The position numbers and the translations under genes were made by a program. From the NCBI GenBank assembly GCA_029556045.1, contig JAKQGS010000194.1, positions 1 through 7,893 of the forward strand: a stretch of 7,893 nt of DNA, given 5' to 3'. The notes beneath the pieces were generated by a model that was not told the origin of the DNA, searched no databases, and saw only the letters and a list, made by a program, of their open reading frames with translations. Within the stretch, counting starts at the first letter, position 1. Each line of letters opens with the position of its first letter. Source of the stretch: Pseudomonadota bacterium. GTDB lineage: Bacteria > Bdellovibrionota > Oligoflexia > Oligoflexales > Oligoflexaceae. This document shows positions 1 to 7,039 of this stretch, one piece after another.

Positions 1-379
1 TGGGATCTTTGATCCAGCGATAGACATCCCCGGCTCCCCCCAGCTTCATGATGATCGCGGCCACAAAGATTAAAAATAACACGACAGCGACAGGTACAAA
101 TGCACCAAATCCTTCGTGGAGTCGTTTGATCGGCCGGGCCCAGGATGCCCCGATCAGATCCTGCATGGCGGAAAACGCCATGCCGCCCAGGGCAATGGCA
201 AAGAAGAAGAAGAGATTGAATAAATATGCTCCCCAGACTTCCGTGCCAGCGCCTGTCGCAAATCCATAACCGAGGCTGATGGCTCCTACCAGAAGGCAGG
301 CGGACACAAAGCCTTTCATCGTGCTGGAAGGGGTCAAAAAGAAACTGGTTCGTCGTTCAAAAAGATCGTTTACGTTCAT
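1..379 (-). CDS. actF: ActF, NrfD-like membrane subunit of Alternative Complex III (N-terminal part)
   Basis: The reading frame starts at ATG 379-377 and is still open at the left edge, giving 126 complete codons of a protein that is normally about 400 residues or more. The visible part begins MNVNDLFERR and has three hydrophobic segments at about residues 22-42, 49-71 and 91-112. Between segments 2 and 3 lies a conserved-looking polar stretch (MQDLIGASWARPIKRLHE) typical of ActF. ActF is the second NrfD/PsrC-type integral membrane subunit of ACIII. It is paralogous to ActC and is proposed from homologous structures to carry a proton pathway. The start follows actE by 18 bases and is preceded by a purine-rich GAGG with an 8-base spacer. 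The position after actE in an A-B-C-D-E-F order supports the call. The stop and C-terminal half lie outside the window. Confidence 0.93.
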   Translation of the reverse strand, partial: MNVNDLFERRTSFFLTPSSTMKGFVSACLLVGAISLGYGFATGAGTEVWGAYLFNLFFFFAIALGGMAFSAMQDLIGASWARPIKRLHEGFGAFVPVAVVLFLIFVAAIIMKLGGAGDVYRWIKDP

Positions 380-397
380 ATCACCACCCTCTTCCCG

Positions 398-913
398 TTA
401 TTTTTTCTGTAAGGTTCTGAGATGTAAAATGATCTGCCAGCGTTCTTTGGTATCGGTGGCGTGGCCATACATCGGCATGATGGGTCCACCCTGGGAAATC
501 TTCATGAAGAAGAATCCGTCGCCCCGCTTGGCCAGGTCCTCCCGGGTGATATCCGGCGGCGGTGTGGGGTAACTGGCGCCCATGGTCCCCTGCCCTTTGC
601 CATCCGCTCCGTGACAAACCGTGCAGAAGATCCCAAACAAGCGCGCGCCTTCCGCCAAATCCTTGTCATTGGCGGTGATAGGGTTTTGAAACTCCTTTTC
701 CGCCACTTCAAAGGATTCAGGGTAAATGATGGATCCATAGGGCACACTGTGCTCAGGGGGGCTTAACATATTTTCCTGAGCTTTGACCGTCGGCGCATCC
801 GCCATATCGGGCATATACTGCAATTTGGTTTGTGAGGTGTTTTTGCCGCCGCAACCGCTGATGGCCAACAAACTCCCTAAGATTATACTGCCTGCAAATT
901 GAATGGATTTCAT
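398..913 (-). CDS. actE: ActE, monoheme cytochrome c lipoprotein subunit of Alternative Complex III
   Basis: This 171-residue protein starts with a lipoprotein signal peptide: a short Lys-containing N-region, a hydrophobic core at residues 7-18 and the lipobox I18-S19-G20-C21, so Cys21 is the likely lipid-anchored mature N-terminus. Residues 34-46 (MPDMADAPTVKAQ) resemble the Met/Ala/Gln motif found near the start of mature ActE proteins. One heme c site, C97-T-V-C100-H101, lies in a class I cytochrome c fold. The segment GGPIMPMYG (142-150) supplies the probable axial Met, either Met146 or Met148. Family knowledge places ActE on the periplasmic face next to ActA, as an exit route for electrons to a cytochrome or oxidase. 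The start has GAGG six bases upstream. The 71 bases between actD and actE contain a small hairpin (5-bp stem, 964-979) but no clear terminator, so co-transcription with actD is expected. Confidence 0.94.
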   Translation of the reverse strand: MKSIQFAGSIILGSLLAISGCGGKNTSQTKLQYMPDMADAPTVKAQENMLSPPEHSVPYGSIIYPESFEVAEKEFQNPITANDKDLAEGARLFGIFCTVCHGADGKGQGTMGASYPTPPPDITREDLAKRGDGFFFMKISQGGPIMPMYGHATDTKERWQIILHLRTLQKK

Positions 914-984
914 GCCTATCCTCTTATTTAATCAAATCCCTTTGTTCGACCCGCAGGGGACCATGGCAAAGAGATGCCACATCC

Positions 985-1500
985 TCAGCTGATGGTTCGC
1001 AGCTCTTCCGCGCCACACTCCCGCAAGAGTCGGGCCTGTTCGCTGTTTTCCTGCACACCGGGCACAAAAATTCCAAATCGATCATCGGTAAAGCGCGGAT
1101 CCAAAACCCTTTGATTGGGATTCGGGATCTTGCAGGTTACCAGCATCCCGATGATGGTGGCGAGACCGCCCAACAGAATCGTCAGTTCGAATCCAATGAT
1201 CACATAGGCAGGCAATGACAAAATGCCCCCCTGCTTACCACCCACCGTCAGCGGCCAATCGTAATCCATCAAGAGCGGCAACGCAAAGCCGCTGATGGTG
1301 CCCGTCATGGCGCCGATCAGGGTAAACCAGCGAACATTGCTGGCGCCAAAATGACCTGCATGCTCGATCTCGTGGTAAGACGTGGGACTGAACACCTCGT
1401 GTCCCTGAAAGTCGGCACGATCACGGATCTTCTCCATGGCGTCGGTCAAATGGTCGAGATACTTGTATACGGCAAGGATGCCACCGGGTCTTTTTTTCAT
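985..1500 (-). CDS. actD: ActD, DUF3341 membrane subunit of Alternative Complex III
   Basis: The 171-residue protein has the DUF3341/ActD layout. A soluble N-terminal domain (residues 1-55) reads like the usual start of the family, in which a small alpha/beta domain addresses a 'drift' or 'Y..dhLtdA' pattern (GGILAVYKYLDHLTDAMEKI). Two transmembrane hairpin helices follow at about 57-78 and 96-122, then a C-terminal tail containing DDRFGIFV (139-146). The motif S38-P39-T40 and the GxxxG-like glycines in both helices agree with the family. ActD binds no known cofactor and is thought to brace ActC and ActF in the membrane. Translation is tightly linked to actC: only three bases separate the actC stop from this ATG, and the Shine-Dalgarno AAAGGGGG (1515-1508) lies inside the last actC codons. 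The identification is firm from context and topology; the exact role is known only from family work. Confidence 0.93.
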   Translation of the reverse strand: MKKRPGGILAVYKYLDHLTDAMEKIRDRADFQGHEVFSPTSYHEIEHAGHFGASNVRWFTLIGAMTGTISGFALPLLMDYDWPLTVGGKQGGILSLPAYVIIGFELTILLGGLATIIGMLVTCKIPNPNQRVLDPRFTDDRFGIFVPGVQENSEQARLLRECGAEELRTIS

Positions 1501-1503
1501 GGA

Positions 1504-2850
1504 TCAACCCCCTTTGCTTTTCTTGGGACTTAAGGGTTTGGGCATAATCAATTTTAGTTCGGACATGGATATGATCGGGAAGAACTTGCAAAAGATCAGG
1601 AACCAGAAGAAGAACCACCCAAAACTACCAACCGTCAGCGCCATTTCCACCGGTGATGACTGATAGTGCCCCCAGGATCCAGGGATAAAGTCTTCGGCCA
1701 AAGAGGAAATGATGATGTTATAACGCTCGAACCACATACCAACGTTGATCAGCACCGCCACAACCATGGACACCGCCACGTTGTTACGCATGCGTTTGGA
1801 CCACCAGATCAGCGGGAATACACAGTTACAGAAAACCATGGTCCAGAAGTAGAAGGCGTAGGGACCAGCGGCGCGTTTTTGGAAAATCGCCCATTCGTAT
1901 TCGTTACCGCTGTACCAGGCGATAAAGAACTCGATACCGTAAGCATAAGCCACGATGGTGGAGGTCAAAAGGGTCAGTTTGATGCAGGCTTCAAGGTGTT
2001 GTGGTGTGATGAATGGTTCCAGGCGGAACATCTTCCGGATGGGAATCAAAAGTGTGTACACCATGGCACAACCGGACAAAATTGCACCGGCCACGAAGTA
2101 AGGAGGAAAGATGGTGGTGTGCCACCCTGGCTGAATCGACATGGCGAAGTCCCAGGATACCACCGAGTGAACGGACAGTACCAGCGGTGTTGCCAATGCA
2201 GCCAAAAAGCCATATCCCGCTTCGTAGTTATGCCATTGCCGCGCGGTTCCCCGCCATCCAAAGGACAGAATGCCGTAAACCAGACGACGAAACCCCTTCA
2301 CCCGATCACGAATAGACGCCAGGTCCGGAACCAGACCCATGTACCAGAATAACAGCGAGATGGTTAGATAGGTGGTGATGGCAAAAACGTCCCACACCAG
2401 TGGTGAGCGAAAGTTTACCCATAGGTTGTTTGTATTGGGTAATGGCAAGAGCCAATAGGCTGCAAACCATACACGACCGGCGTGAATCAGGGGAAACAAA
2501 GCGGCCGTGATGACGGCAAAAACCGTCATAGCTTCCGCACTGCGGTTCACAGTATTCCGCCACTTGGCGCGGAACAGGAACAAAATCGCGGAAATCAGCG
2601 TTCCGGCGTGACCGATACCAACCCAGAATACGAAGTTGGTGATCAAGGTTCCCCAGTAAACCGGGCTGTTCAATCCCGTTACACCCATACCCACCGTGAT
2701 CTCGTAGACCCAGGCGCTGACACCAAGGGCCACGCAGGCAATGGCGATCAACCACGCCACCCAGAAAAGGGGATGGGGTTTCTCGAGGGTGACGAGAATC
2801 CCATCATTCACATCGGAAATCGTCTTGGTCCATTTTACATCATCACTCAT
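1504..2850 (-). CDS. actC: ActC, NrfD/PsrC-like quinol-binding membrane subunit of Alternative Complex III
   Basis: This 448-residue polytopic protein belongs to the NrfD/PsrC superfamily. Hydrophobic segments at about 28-49, 65-93, 107-125, 150-175, 212-233, 247-270, 290-315, 330-350, 356-376 and 402-425 give the expected ten helices. Notable polar residues in or near helices are His81 (FWVGIGHAGTLISAIL), Arg126, and His228 and Asp234 (VLSVHSVVSWDFA). In the family, residues of this kind line the periplasmic-side quinol pocket and a proposed proton path. In ACIII, ActC passes quinol electrons to the iron-sulfur domain of ActB, encoded just upstream with a 59-base gap. The chosen ATG has GGAG about eight bases upstream, and the length matches ActC homologues. 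The C-terminus is a short basic cytoplasmic tail (PKKSKGG) whose codons double as the actD ribosome binding site. ActC, rather than a PsrC or NrfD stand-alone, is chosen because of the flanking act genes. Confidence 0.95.
   Translation of the reverse strand: MSDDVKWTKTISDVNDGILVTLEKPHPLFWVAWLIAIACVALGVSAWVYEITVGMGVTGLNSPVYWGTLITNFVFWVGIGHAGTLISAILFLFRAKWRNTVNRSAEAMTVFAVITAALFPLIHAGRVWFAAYWLLPLPNTNNLWVNFRSPLVWDVFAITTYLTISLLFWYMGLVPDLASIRDRVKGFRRLVYGILSFGWRGTARQWHNYEAGYGFLAALATPLVLSVHSVVSWDFAMSIQPGWHTTIFPPYFVAGAILSGCAMVYTLLIPIRKMFRLEPFITPQHLEACIKLTLLTSTIVAYAYGIEFFIAWYSGNEYEWAIFQKRAAGPYAFYFWTMVFCNCVFPLIWWSKRMRNNVAVSMVVAVLINVGMWFERYNIIISSLAEDFIPGSWGHYQSSPVEMALTVGSFGWFFFWFLIFCKFFPIISMSELKLIMPKPLSPKKSKGG
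1508..1515 (-). promoter_or_regulatory. Ribosome binding site of actD embedded in the end of actC
   Basis: AAAGGGGG on the minus strand encodes the final Lys-Gly-Gly of ActC and lies seven bases before the actD ATG at 1500. With only three bases between stop and start, terminating actC ribosomes can re-initiate on actD, which implies translational coupling. Confidence 0.7.
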
Positions 2851-2909
2851 TCAATCGGCTCCGCTCGCATGGGAAATTAAATTCGCATTACGTATCGTTA
2901 TCAATACCT

Positions 2910-5900
2910 TCAGTGTGGGTGCCCGCCATGCCCATCACCGCCCTCGGGAGCGGGCGCTGCCCCGTGGGGATTATGGGGATTCGCTCCCGCGTCCATCCCC
3001 TTGCTGCCGTCATGGGTCACCTTGGCGAGGTAACTGACGTTAGGCAGGGTTTTTATGCCGTAGTGACCGTGGGATGGATCACCACCCAACATGAGGTAAG
3101 CGCGGCTGTCGCGACGGGTTTGCGATACGCGGCTATTGGGATCATCCAGGTTACCAAACATAATGGCGTCTGCCGGACAAACCTGCTGGCAGGCGGTTCT
3201 AACATCACCATCCATGACGCGCGCTTTTGGATCACGATCCTTGGCCGCATGCTTCGCATCGCGAATTCTTTGGACACAGAAGGTGCATTTTTCCATGATA
3301 CCCCGCGTCCGCACGGTCACATCCGGGTTTAAAGCCCTTGGGTTACGGTCCATCGGACGTTCGCCGATAACGTTCCATTTATGAGTCCACCAGTTGAAAC
3401 GGCGGACCTTATAAGGACAGGCGTTGGCGCAATAACGGGTTCCGACACAACGGTTGTAGGTCTGGGCATTGATACCGTCAGCATCGTGAGTGGTGGCATA
3501 AACCGGGCACACCGCTTCACAGGGGGCATGGTTACAGTGCTGGCACATCACAGGCTGAATCGTGACGGATGGATTGTTGGTGTCCCCGTCAAAATAACGA
3601 TCCAATCGGATCCAATGCATCTCACGTCCCATCAGGATCTGCTCACGCCCACCCTGGGGAATATTATTCTCGGAAGTACAGGCCACCATGCAGGCCGAGC
3701 AGCCGGTACACTTGGATAGATCCACCGACATCCCCCAGCGATATTCTCCTTTGGGATGCTCGGGGTAAAGATCCGGCACGGTGTCCAGGTCAACGGACTT
3801 GCGCATGCCTGCCGCTGCTTCTGTGAGAGCGACGGTCTTGACGATGTCTTTGCGATTGGCGATGTCATTATGCTTCTGCTGGGCAGCCAGGCGGTATTTT
3901 TTACCGGTGGCCACCAGTTTAATCACCTGCCCCGATGTCACGGGATCACCCGTAACGGAGTCCACCTGCTTGCCAAGAGCCACCAAGGGATTAGCTCCAA
4001 CTCCGTCGGTCACACGGCTAACGCCGGTTGCATGTCCGTTTCCGCGAGGAACCGCAATGGCATTCGGATGCAATCCTGGCAGAGGATAAATGGATGCCTC
4101 GAAACTACCGCCCGGACCTTCGACCTTGACGAGATCGTTATAACGCAAGCCCATGGCAGCGGCGGTATTGGGATTGATGCCAACCCAGGTGTCCCAGGCG
4201 ATGGTGGTCATACTATCACCGACTTCCTGCAGCACCGGACGATCCGCACCGCGGCCATCCAACAGGCGGTTATCGAGGTGAGCCACCAGACGCAACTCCT
4301 TACCACCAACATTCGATGGGGCTTTTATTTTGCTGCTGACATTGGCAAGGGAGCCAATGGTGCGAGAACCCAGTTTGCCCACAAAACCCCGGCGCAGTAC
4401 CGCCTTGAAGAAGGTGTCAAAATCCACCTTGGTCTCGATCAGTTTATGGACCGCCTGCCAGCGCTCCATGACAAAATTGCGGTATTCGCTGTAACCCATG
4501 GGCTTACCGGCCTTGGCCGCCGTCCACAGGAGGATGTCTTCCGCCTGCTGGCTATTGGTAAATGGACGAATGGTGGGCTGACGCAACGACCAGAATCCGG
4601 CGACGGACTCCTCATCACCCCAGGATTCCAGATTGTGATGGGTATTCAGAATGAAGGAGGCAAATTCGTCGGTTTCATTCGGCATCGGCTGCATGGAGAC
4701 CACGGTGGGGATCTTCTTCAGCACGTCTTTCATGCCAAAGCTATCAGGCAGGGTGAAGACTGGGTTGCTGCCGATGATGAACAGGGCCTCAATGTCCTTG
4801 GCTTCTTCCATAAATCGAGCCATGTCACCAGGATTGACGCCGGTATTCATCCAACCGCGATCGAGATGCAGGGTATTGCCATACGCACCGATCAGCACAT
4901 TGGCCATAACACCAGCTAGCTGCAGCACCGTGGCACTTTCGGTGGTGGCTCCGCTTTCCGCAACCATCACCAACGAAGGTTCTGCCAGCAAGTCTTTCGC
5001 CAGTTTGTCAAATAACTCCTCATTGAGGTTCAAGCGGCTCTGGGCTTCCTGCATGGCGCTCGCCATGATTTCCAGAGCCTTTTTAACTTCGGCCACATCG
5101 CCCGTGCTGCCTTTGACATTGGGCTGATTCACCAACGCCTTTACCAGCAGCATCGTCACCGCCAACTCATCACCCACGCCAATCACATGACGCTGGGTCG
5201 CCTTGCTACCGGTGCTGGTCATGCGGCTTTCAAATTGCACAAACCGTCCCATGTGTCCCATACGGAAGGTGTGTCCGGACGACCAGCTTTTGGTTTCATA
5301 AACCGGCGAAACGCCGATATCCAGAAACTCGGCACCAACACCCACGATCAGGCTGGAGCGACGCAGGTCGGTGCGAGGGTAACCCTCAACGCCGAAGGCC
5401 ACCTTGTGGGCGGCCGCCATGGCCCCCGCCAGAGCCAATGGCTCGTAAGTATAAAGAGAGGTTTCGCTGGAGCCCATGTTCTTGAGGAAACGACGGAAAA
5501 ATTCATGGCGGTTCCCGGTGGAGGAGCCCGTCAAAATAGCTATTTTTTTGTCTTTGATACGATCCGCAAGATTGCTGTAAACCTCGTCCCAGCTCACATC
5601 GCCGATACGACCGGTCACAAAGCGGATCTGCGGGGTCATGCGGCGCTCCGGATGATAAAGGGCCTGCAGCGAGGCCTGACCATAGGTACACGTAGCCCCT
5701 TGACTGATGGGGTGCTCAGGATTTCCTTCGATTTTAACCGGACGACCTTCCCGGGTCTTCACAACAATACCGCAACCAGCCGGGCATTCACAGGTGGTGG
5801 CGTAATACACCGGCACACCGGGCAATTGATCCAGGGGTTGATTGACGTAGGGCACAACTTTTTCGGCGGGTCGACGCACACAGGCCGCAGAGGCCAGCAT

Positions 5901-6140
5901 AGCGCCAGCACTGAACAGTCGCATGAAGTCACGACGATCCACCGCCAATTTGCGGCCATTGGATTCGGCGCCATTGACGTACTCTTCGTCAGCCCCCTCC
6001 GCCAACTCCGGCATGACTTCTTCGATATTTTTATAGTATGGACCTGGCACGATGGATTTCGCGGGAGCTTCAAAAGGCCCTTCCCGCACGATCACTTCCT
6101 TCTGATTATCGAGCCCCTGGAGATCCGCATCCAATTCCAT
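2910..6140 (-). CDS. actB: ActB, fused molybdopterin oxidoreductase-like and iron-sulfur subunit of Alternative Complex III
   Basis: Numbering is from ATG 6140 (1076 residues). An acidic N-terminal region of about 65 residues precedes a twin-arginine motif R69-R70-D-F-M, a hydrophobic stretch and a lipobox-like S-A-A-C87, suggesting Tat export and perhaps lipidation. Residues about 105-750 resemble the molybdopterin (CISM) catalytic subunit and include C117-x1-C119-x3-C123-x27-C151. In characterised ACIII this domain carries no molybdenum cofactor. Residues about 790-1020 form a PsrB/NrfC-like ferredoxin domain with clusters C811/814/817/821, C866/869/874/878, C898/904/908 (Thr901 in place of a Cys) and C952/955/984/988. 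The Thr predicts a [3Fe-4S] cluster. The tail (1043-1076) is rich in Gly and His. ActB takes electrons from ActC and passes them to ActA. Start: AGGAG (6153-6149) sits eight bases before ATG 6140; an in-frame ATG at 6167 adds nine residues but has a poor ribosome site. Frames open further upstream only overlap actA. Confidence 0.95.
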   Translation of the reverse strand: MELDADLQGLDNQKEVIVREGPFEAPAKSIVPGPYYKNIEEVMPELAEGADEEYVNGAESNGRKLAVDRRDFMRLFSAGAMLASAACVRRPAEKVVPYVNQPLDQLPGVPVYYATTCECPAGCGIVVKTREGRPVKIEGNPEHPISQGATCTYGQASLQALYHPERRMTPQIRFVTGRIGDVSWDEVYSNLADRIKDKKIAILTGSSTGNRHEFFRRFLKNMGSSETSLYTYEPLALAGAMAAAHKVAFGVEGYPRTDLRRSSLIVGVGAEFLDIGVSPVYETKSWSSGHTFRMGHMGRFVQFESRMTSTGSKATQRHVIGVGDELAVTMLLVKALVNQPNVKGSTGDVAEVKKALEIMASAMQEAQSRLNLNEELFDKLAKDLLAEPSLVMVAESGATTESATVLQLAGVMANVLIGAYGNTLHLDRGWMNTGVNPGDMARFMEEAKDIEALFIIGSNPVFTLPDSFGMKDVLKKIPTVVSMQPMPNETDEFASFILNTHHNLESWGDEESVAGFWSLRQPTIRPFTNSQQAEDILLWTAAKAGKPMGYSEYRNFVMERWQAVHKLIETKVDFDTFFKAVLRRGFVGKLGSRTIGSLANVSSKIKAPSNVGGKELRLVAHLDNRLLDGRGADRPVLQEVGDSMTTIAWDTWVGINPNTAAAMGLRYNDLVKVEGPGGSFEASIYPLPGLHPNAIAVPRGNGHATGVSRVTDGVGANPLVALGKQVDSVTGDPVTSGQVIKLVATGKKYRLAAQQKHNDIANRKDIVKTVALTEAAAGMRKSVDLDTVPDLYPEHPKGEYRWGMSVDLSKCTGCSACMVACTSENNIPQGGREQILMGREMHWIRLDRYFDGDTNNPSVTIQPVMCQHCNHAPCEAVCPVYATTHDADGINAQTYNRCVGTRYCANACPYKVRRFNWWTHKWNVIGERPMDRNPRALNPDVTVRTRGIMEKCTFCVQRIRDAKHAAKDRDPKARVMDGDVRTACQQVCPADAIMFGNLDDPNSRVSQTRRDSRAYLMLGGDPSHGHYGIKTLPNVSYLAKVTHDGSKGMDAGANPHNPHGAAPAPEGGDGHGGHPH

Positions 6141-6148
6141 TCCCAACT

Positions 6149-6153
6149 CTCCT
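6149..6153 (-). promoter_or_regulatory. Ribosome binding site favouring the ATG at 6140 for actB
   Basis: AGGAG on the minus strand lies eight bases before ATG 6140-6138. The competing in-frame ATG at 6167-6165 has only a GAGA-like run more than nine bases away. The site overlaps codons 5-7 of the longer version, so conservation of residues upstream of Met 6140 in homologues would argue the other way. Confidence 0.6.
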
Positions 6154-6199
6154 GTATAATCGCTCATAGCGTTATGTCTCGTTCTCTGATTGGTGATGT

Positions 6200-6760
6200 T
6201 TAATAGTGACAGGTATTGCAGCTGGTGGGCGCGCCTTTCTGAACGTGACAGTCGATACACCAGCTCATCTGCAACGGCGCCACCTGCTCGGCCACATCCA
6301 TGGTCTTCACATCGCCATGACACACCGCACAGTCCACTCCGGCCAAAACATGCCGTTTGTGAGTAAATCGGACGTGATCCGGGAGGTCGTGCACCTTGGT
6401 CCACTCGATCGGTTCATTTTTTTCGTATTTGTCAGCAATAAACTTGATGGGATCCCGATCTGGCACCACAACTTTGTGGCAGCCCATGCAGGTATTCACG
6501 GAGGGAACGCCCGCGGAAATCGAGCGACGCGCTGACGAGTGGCAGTATTCGCAAGGAATCTGCTTATCACCGGCGTGAAGTTTGTGATTGAATGGTAGCG
6601 GTTGTTCAGGCTTGTAGCCGACGTTGTCGACCGTATCACCGGGCGTATACATGCCGGTCCAGGGTTTTTTCCCCTTACAAGCGGCCGAAAAAGAAACCAA
6701 AACCAAGGCCAGTGCCATGAGTTTCACGAATCGTGAAACAAAGATGCTGAAACCGCTCAA
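6200..6760 (-). CDS. actA: ActA, pentaheme cytochrome c subunit of Alternative Complex III
   Basis: This 186-residue protein has five CxxCH heme c sites: C70-H74, C91-H95, C144-H148, C168-H172 and C181-H185, the last followed directly by the C-terminal Tyr. Additional His residues (in FNHKLH, FTHKRH) can serve as distal ligands. ActA is the pentaheme subunit of ACIII on the periplasmic side, forming a heme wire between ActB and ActE. I choose the TTG at 6760-6758 because a full AAGGAGG lies six bases upstream and the product then begins with a clean lipoprotein signal: Arg10, Lys13, hydrophobic core 14-24 and lipobox S25-A26-A27-C28. A longer frame back to a TTG at 6820 would add a Cys/Arg-rich stretch that spoils the signal; the ATG at residue 15 would cut off the charged region. 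It is the first gene of the operon. Described ActA proteins are often anchored by a helix, so lipid anchoring here is an inference. Confidence 0.94.
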   Translation of the reverse strand: MSGFSIFVSRFVKLMALALVLVSFSAACKGKKPWTGMYTPGDTVDNVGYKPEQPLPFNHKLHAGDKQIPCEYCHSSARRSISAGVPSVNTCMGCHKVVVPDRDPIKFIADKYEKNEPIEWTKVHDLPDHVRFTHKRHVLAGVDCAVCHGDVKTMDVAEQVAPLQMSWCIDCHVQKGAPTSCNTCHY

Positions 6761-6766
6761 CGACTG

Positions 6767-6773
6767 CCTCCTT
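6767..6773 (-). promoter_or_regulatory. Ribosome binding site of actA that fixes a TTG start
   Basis: Read on the minus strand, AAGGAGG is a complete Shine-Dalgarno sequence, six bases before the TTG at 6760-6758. It is the strongest ribosome site in the window and decides the actA start against longer or shorter alternatives. Confidence 0.8.
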
Positions 6774-6941
6774 CGACAATAAACACATCGCTGCCTAAAG
6801 TCGCAAAACAACTTAGTCAATTACCCTCAGAATAGAGTGACATAGTTAACACAGATTTAACCTTTGTCCAACATTTTACTCATGCGTTTCTCACGTTTTT
6901 TGCGACGCGACTGAACTCTGTTACCGGTTGAAATTGCACTA

Positions 6942-6972
6942 TATATAGGCGATATGCGCAAATAGTAATCAA
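6942..6972 (-). promoter_or_regulatory. Candidate sigma70-type promoter for the act operon
   Basis: On the minus strand, TTGATT (6972-6967) and TATATA (6947-6942) are separated by 19 bases, or 18 if the -10 is read as CTATAT. The spacing is longer than ideal. Transcription would begin near 6935 and leave a leader of about 175 bases before actA. An alternative nearer the gene is TTGACT (6820-6815) with 17 bases to a poor -10 (TAGGCA). Neither is proven. Confidence 0.3.
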
Positions 6973-7010
6973 GAGGACAGGACACCACTTCCCATGCCGG
7001 CAGAGCCATA

Positions 7011-7039
7011 AAAATTTGATCTTTCCATAAACAAATTTT
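7011..7039. repeat. Perfect 8-base inverted repeat in AT-rich intergenic DNA
   Basis: AAAATTTG at 7011-7018 and its exact complement CAAATTTT at 7032-7039 are separated by 13 bases. The dyad lies between the divergent genes, upstream of both candidate promoters: about 40 bases beyond the act -35 and about 100 bases before the uvrB -10. It could be an operator for a dimeric regulator or simply a chance product of AT-rich sequence. There is no following T-run of the kind expected for an intrinsic terminator in either direction. Confidence 0.5.

Noticed and set aside
964..979. A terminator between actD and actE
   Set aside because: TGGCA and TGCCA can form a 5-bp stem with a 6-base loop, but it is short, AT-poor after the stem and lacks a T-run, so it should not stop transcription.
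1666..2352. A 228-codon plus-strand open frame opposite actC
   Set aside because: Antisense to a ten-helix membrane protein; the His/Asn-rich translation is what reverse-complemented membrane-protein codons give.
3756..4919. A 387-codon plus-strand open frame opposite actB
   Set aside because: It lies wholly antisense to actB, whose frame has clear domain motifs. The translation has no recognisable fold and arises from the codon bias of the real gene.
2910..6140. A formate dehydrogenase, polysulfide reductase or other molybdoenzyme
   Set aside because: The catalytic-type and ferredoxin domains are fused in one chain, the third cluster motif has Thr in place of Cys, and the gene is flanked by pentaheme and monoheme cytochromes, DUF3341 and two NrfD-like genes, which together define ACIII.
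5187..6203. A 338-codon plus-strand open frame opposite the start of actB
   Set aside because: Antisense shadow of actB with no family motifs or ribosome site; same reasoning as for the other long antisense frame.
6168..6404. Extension of the actB frame back to 6404
   Set aside because: The extra residues overlap the heme-binding 3' part of actA in another frame and resemble no ActB N-terminus; good starts exist at 6140 and 6167.
6905..6935. A LexA/SOS box controlling uvrB
   Set aside because: GAACTCTGTTAC near 6914 only partly resembles a GAAC-N4-GTTC box, and no CTGT-N8-ACAG match is seen; it is also far from the uvrB start.
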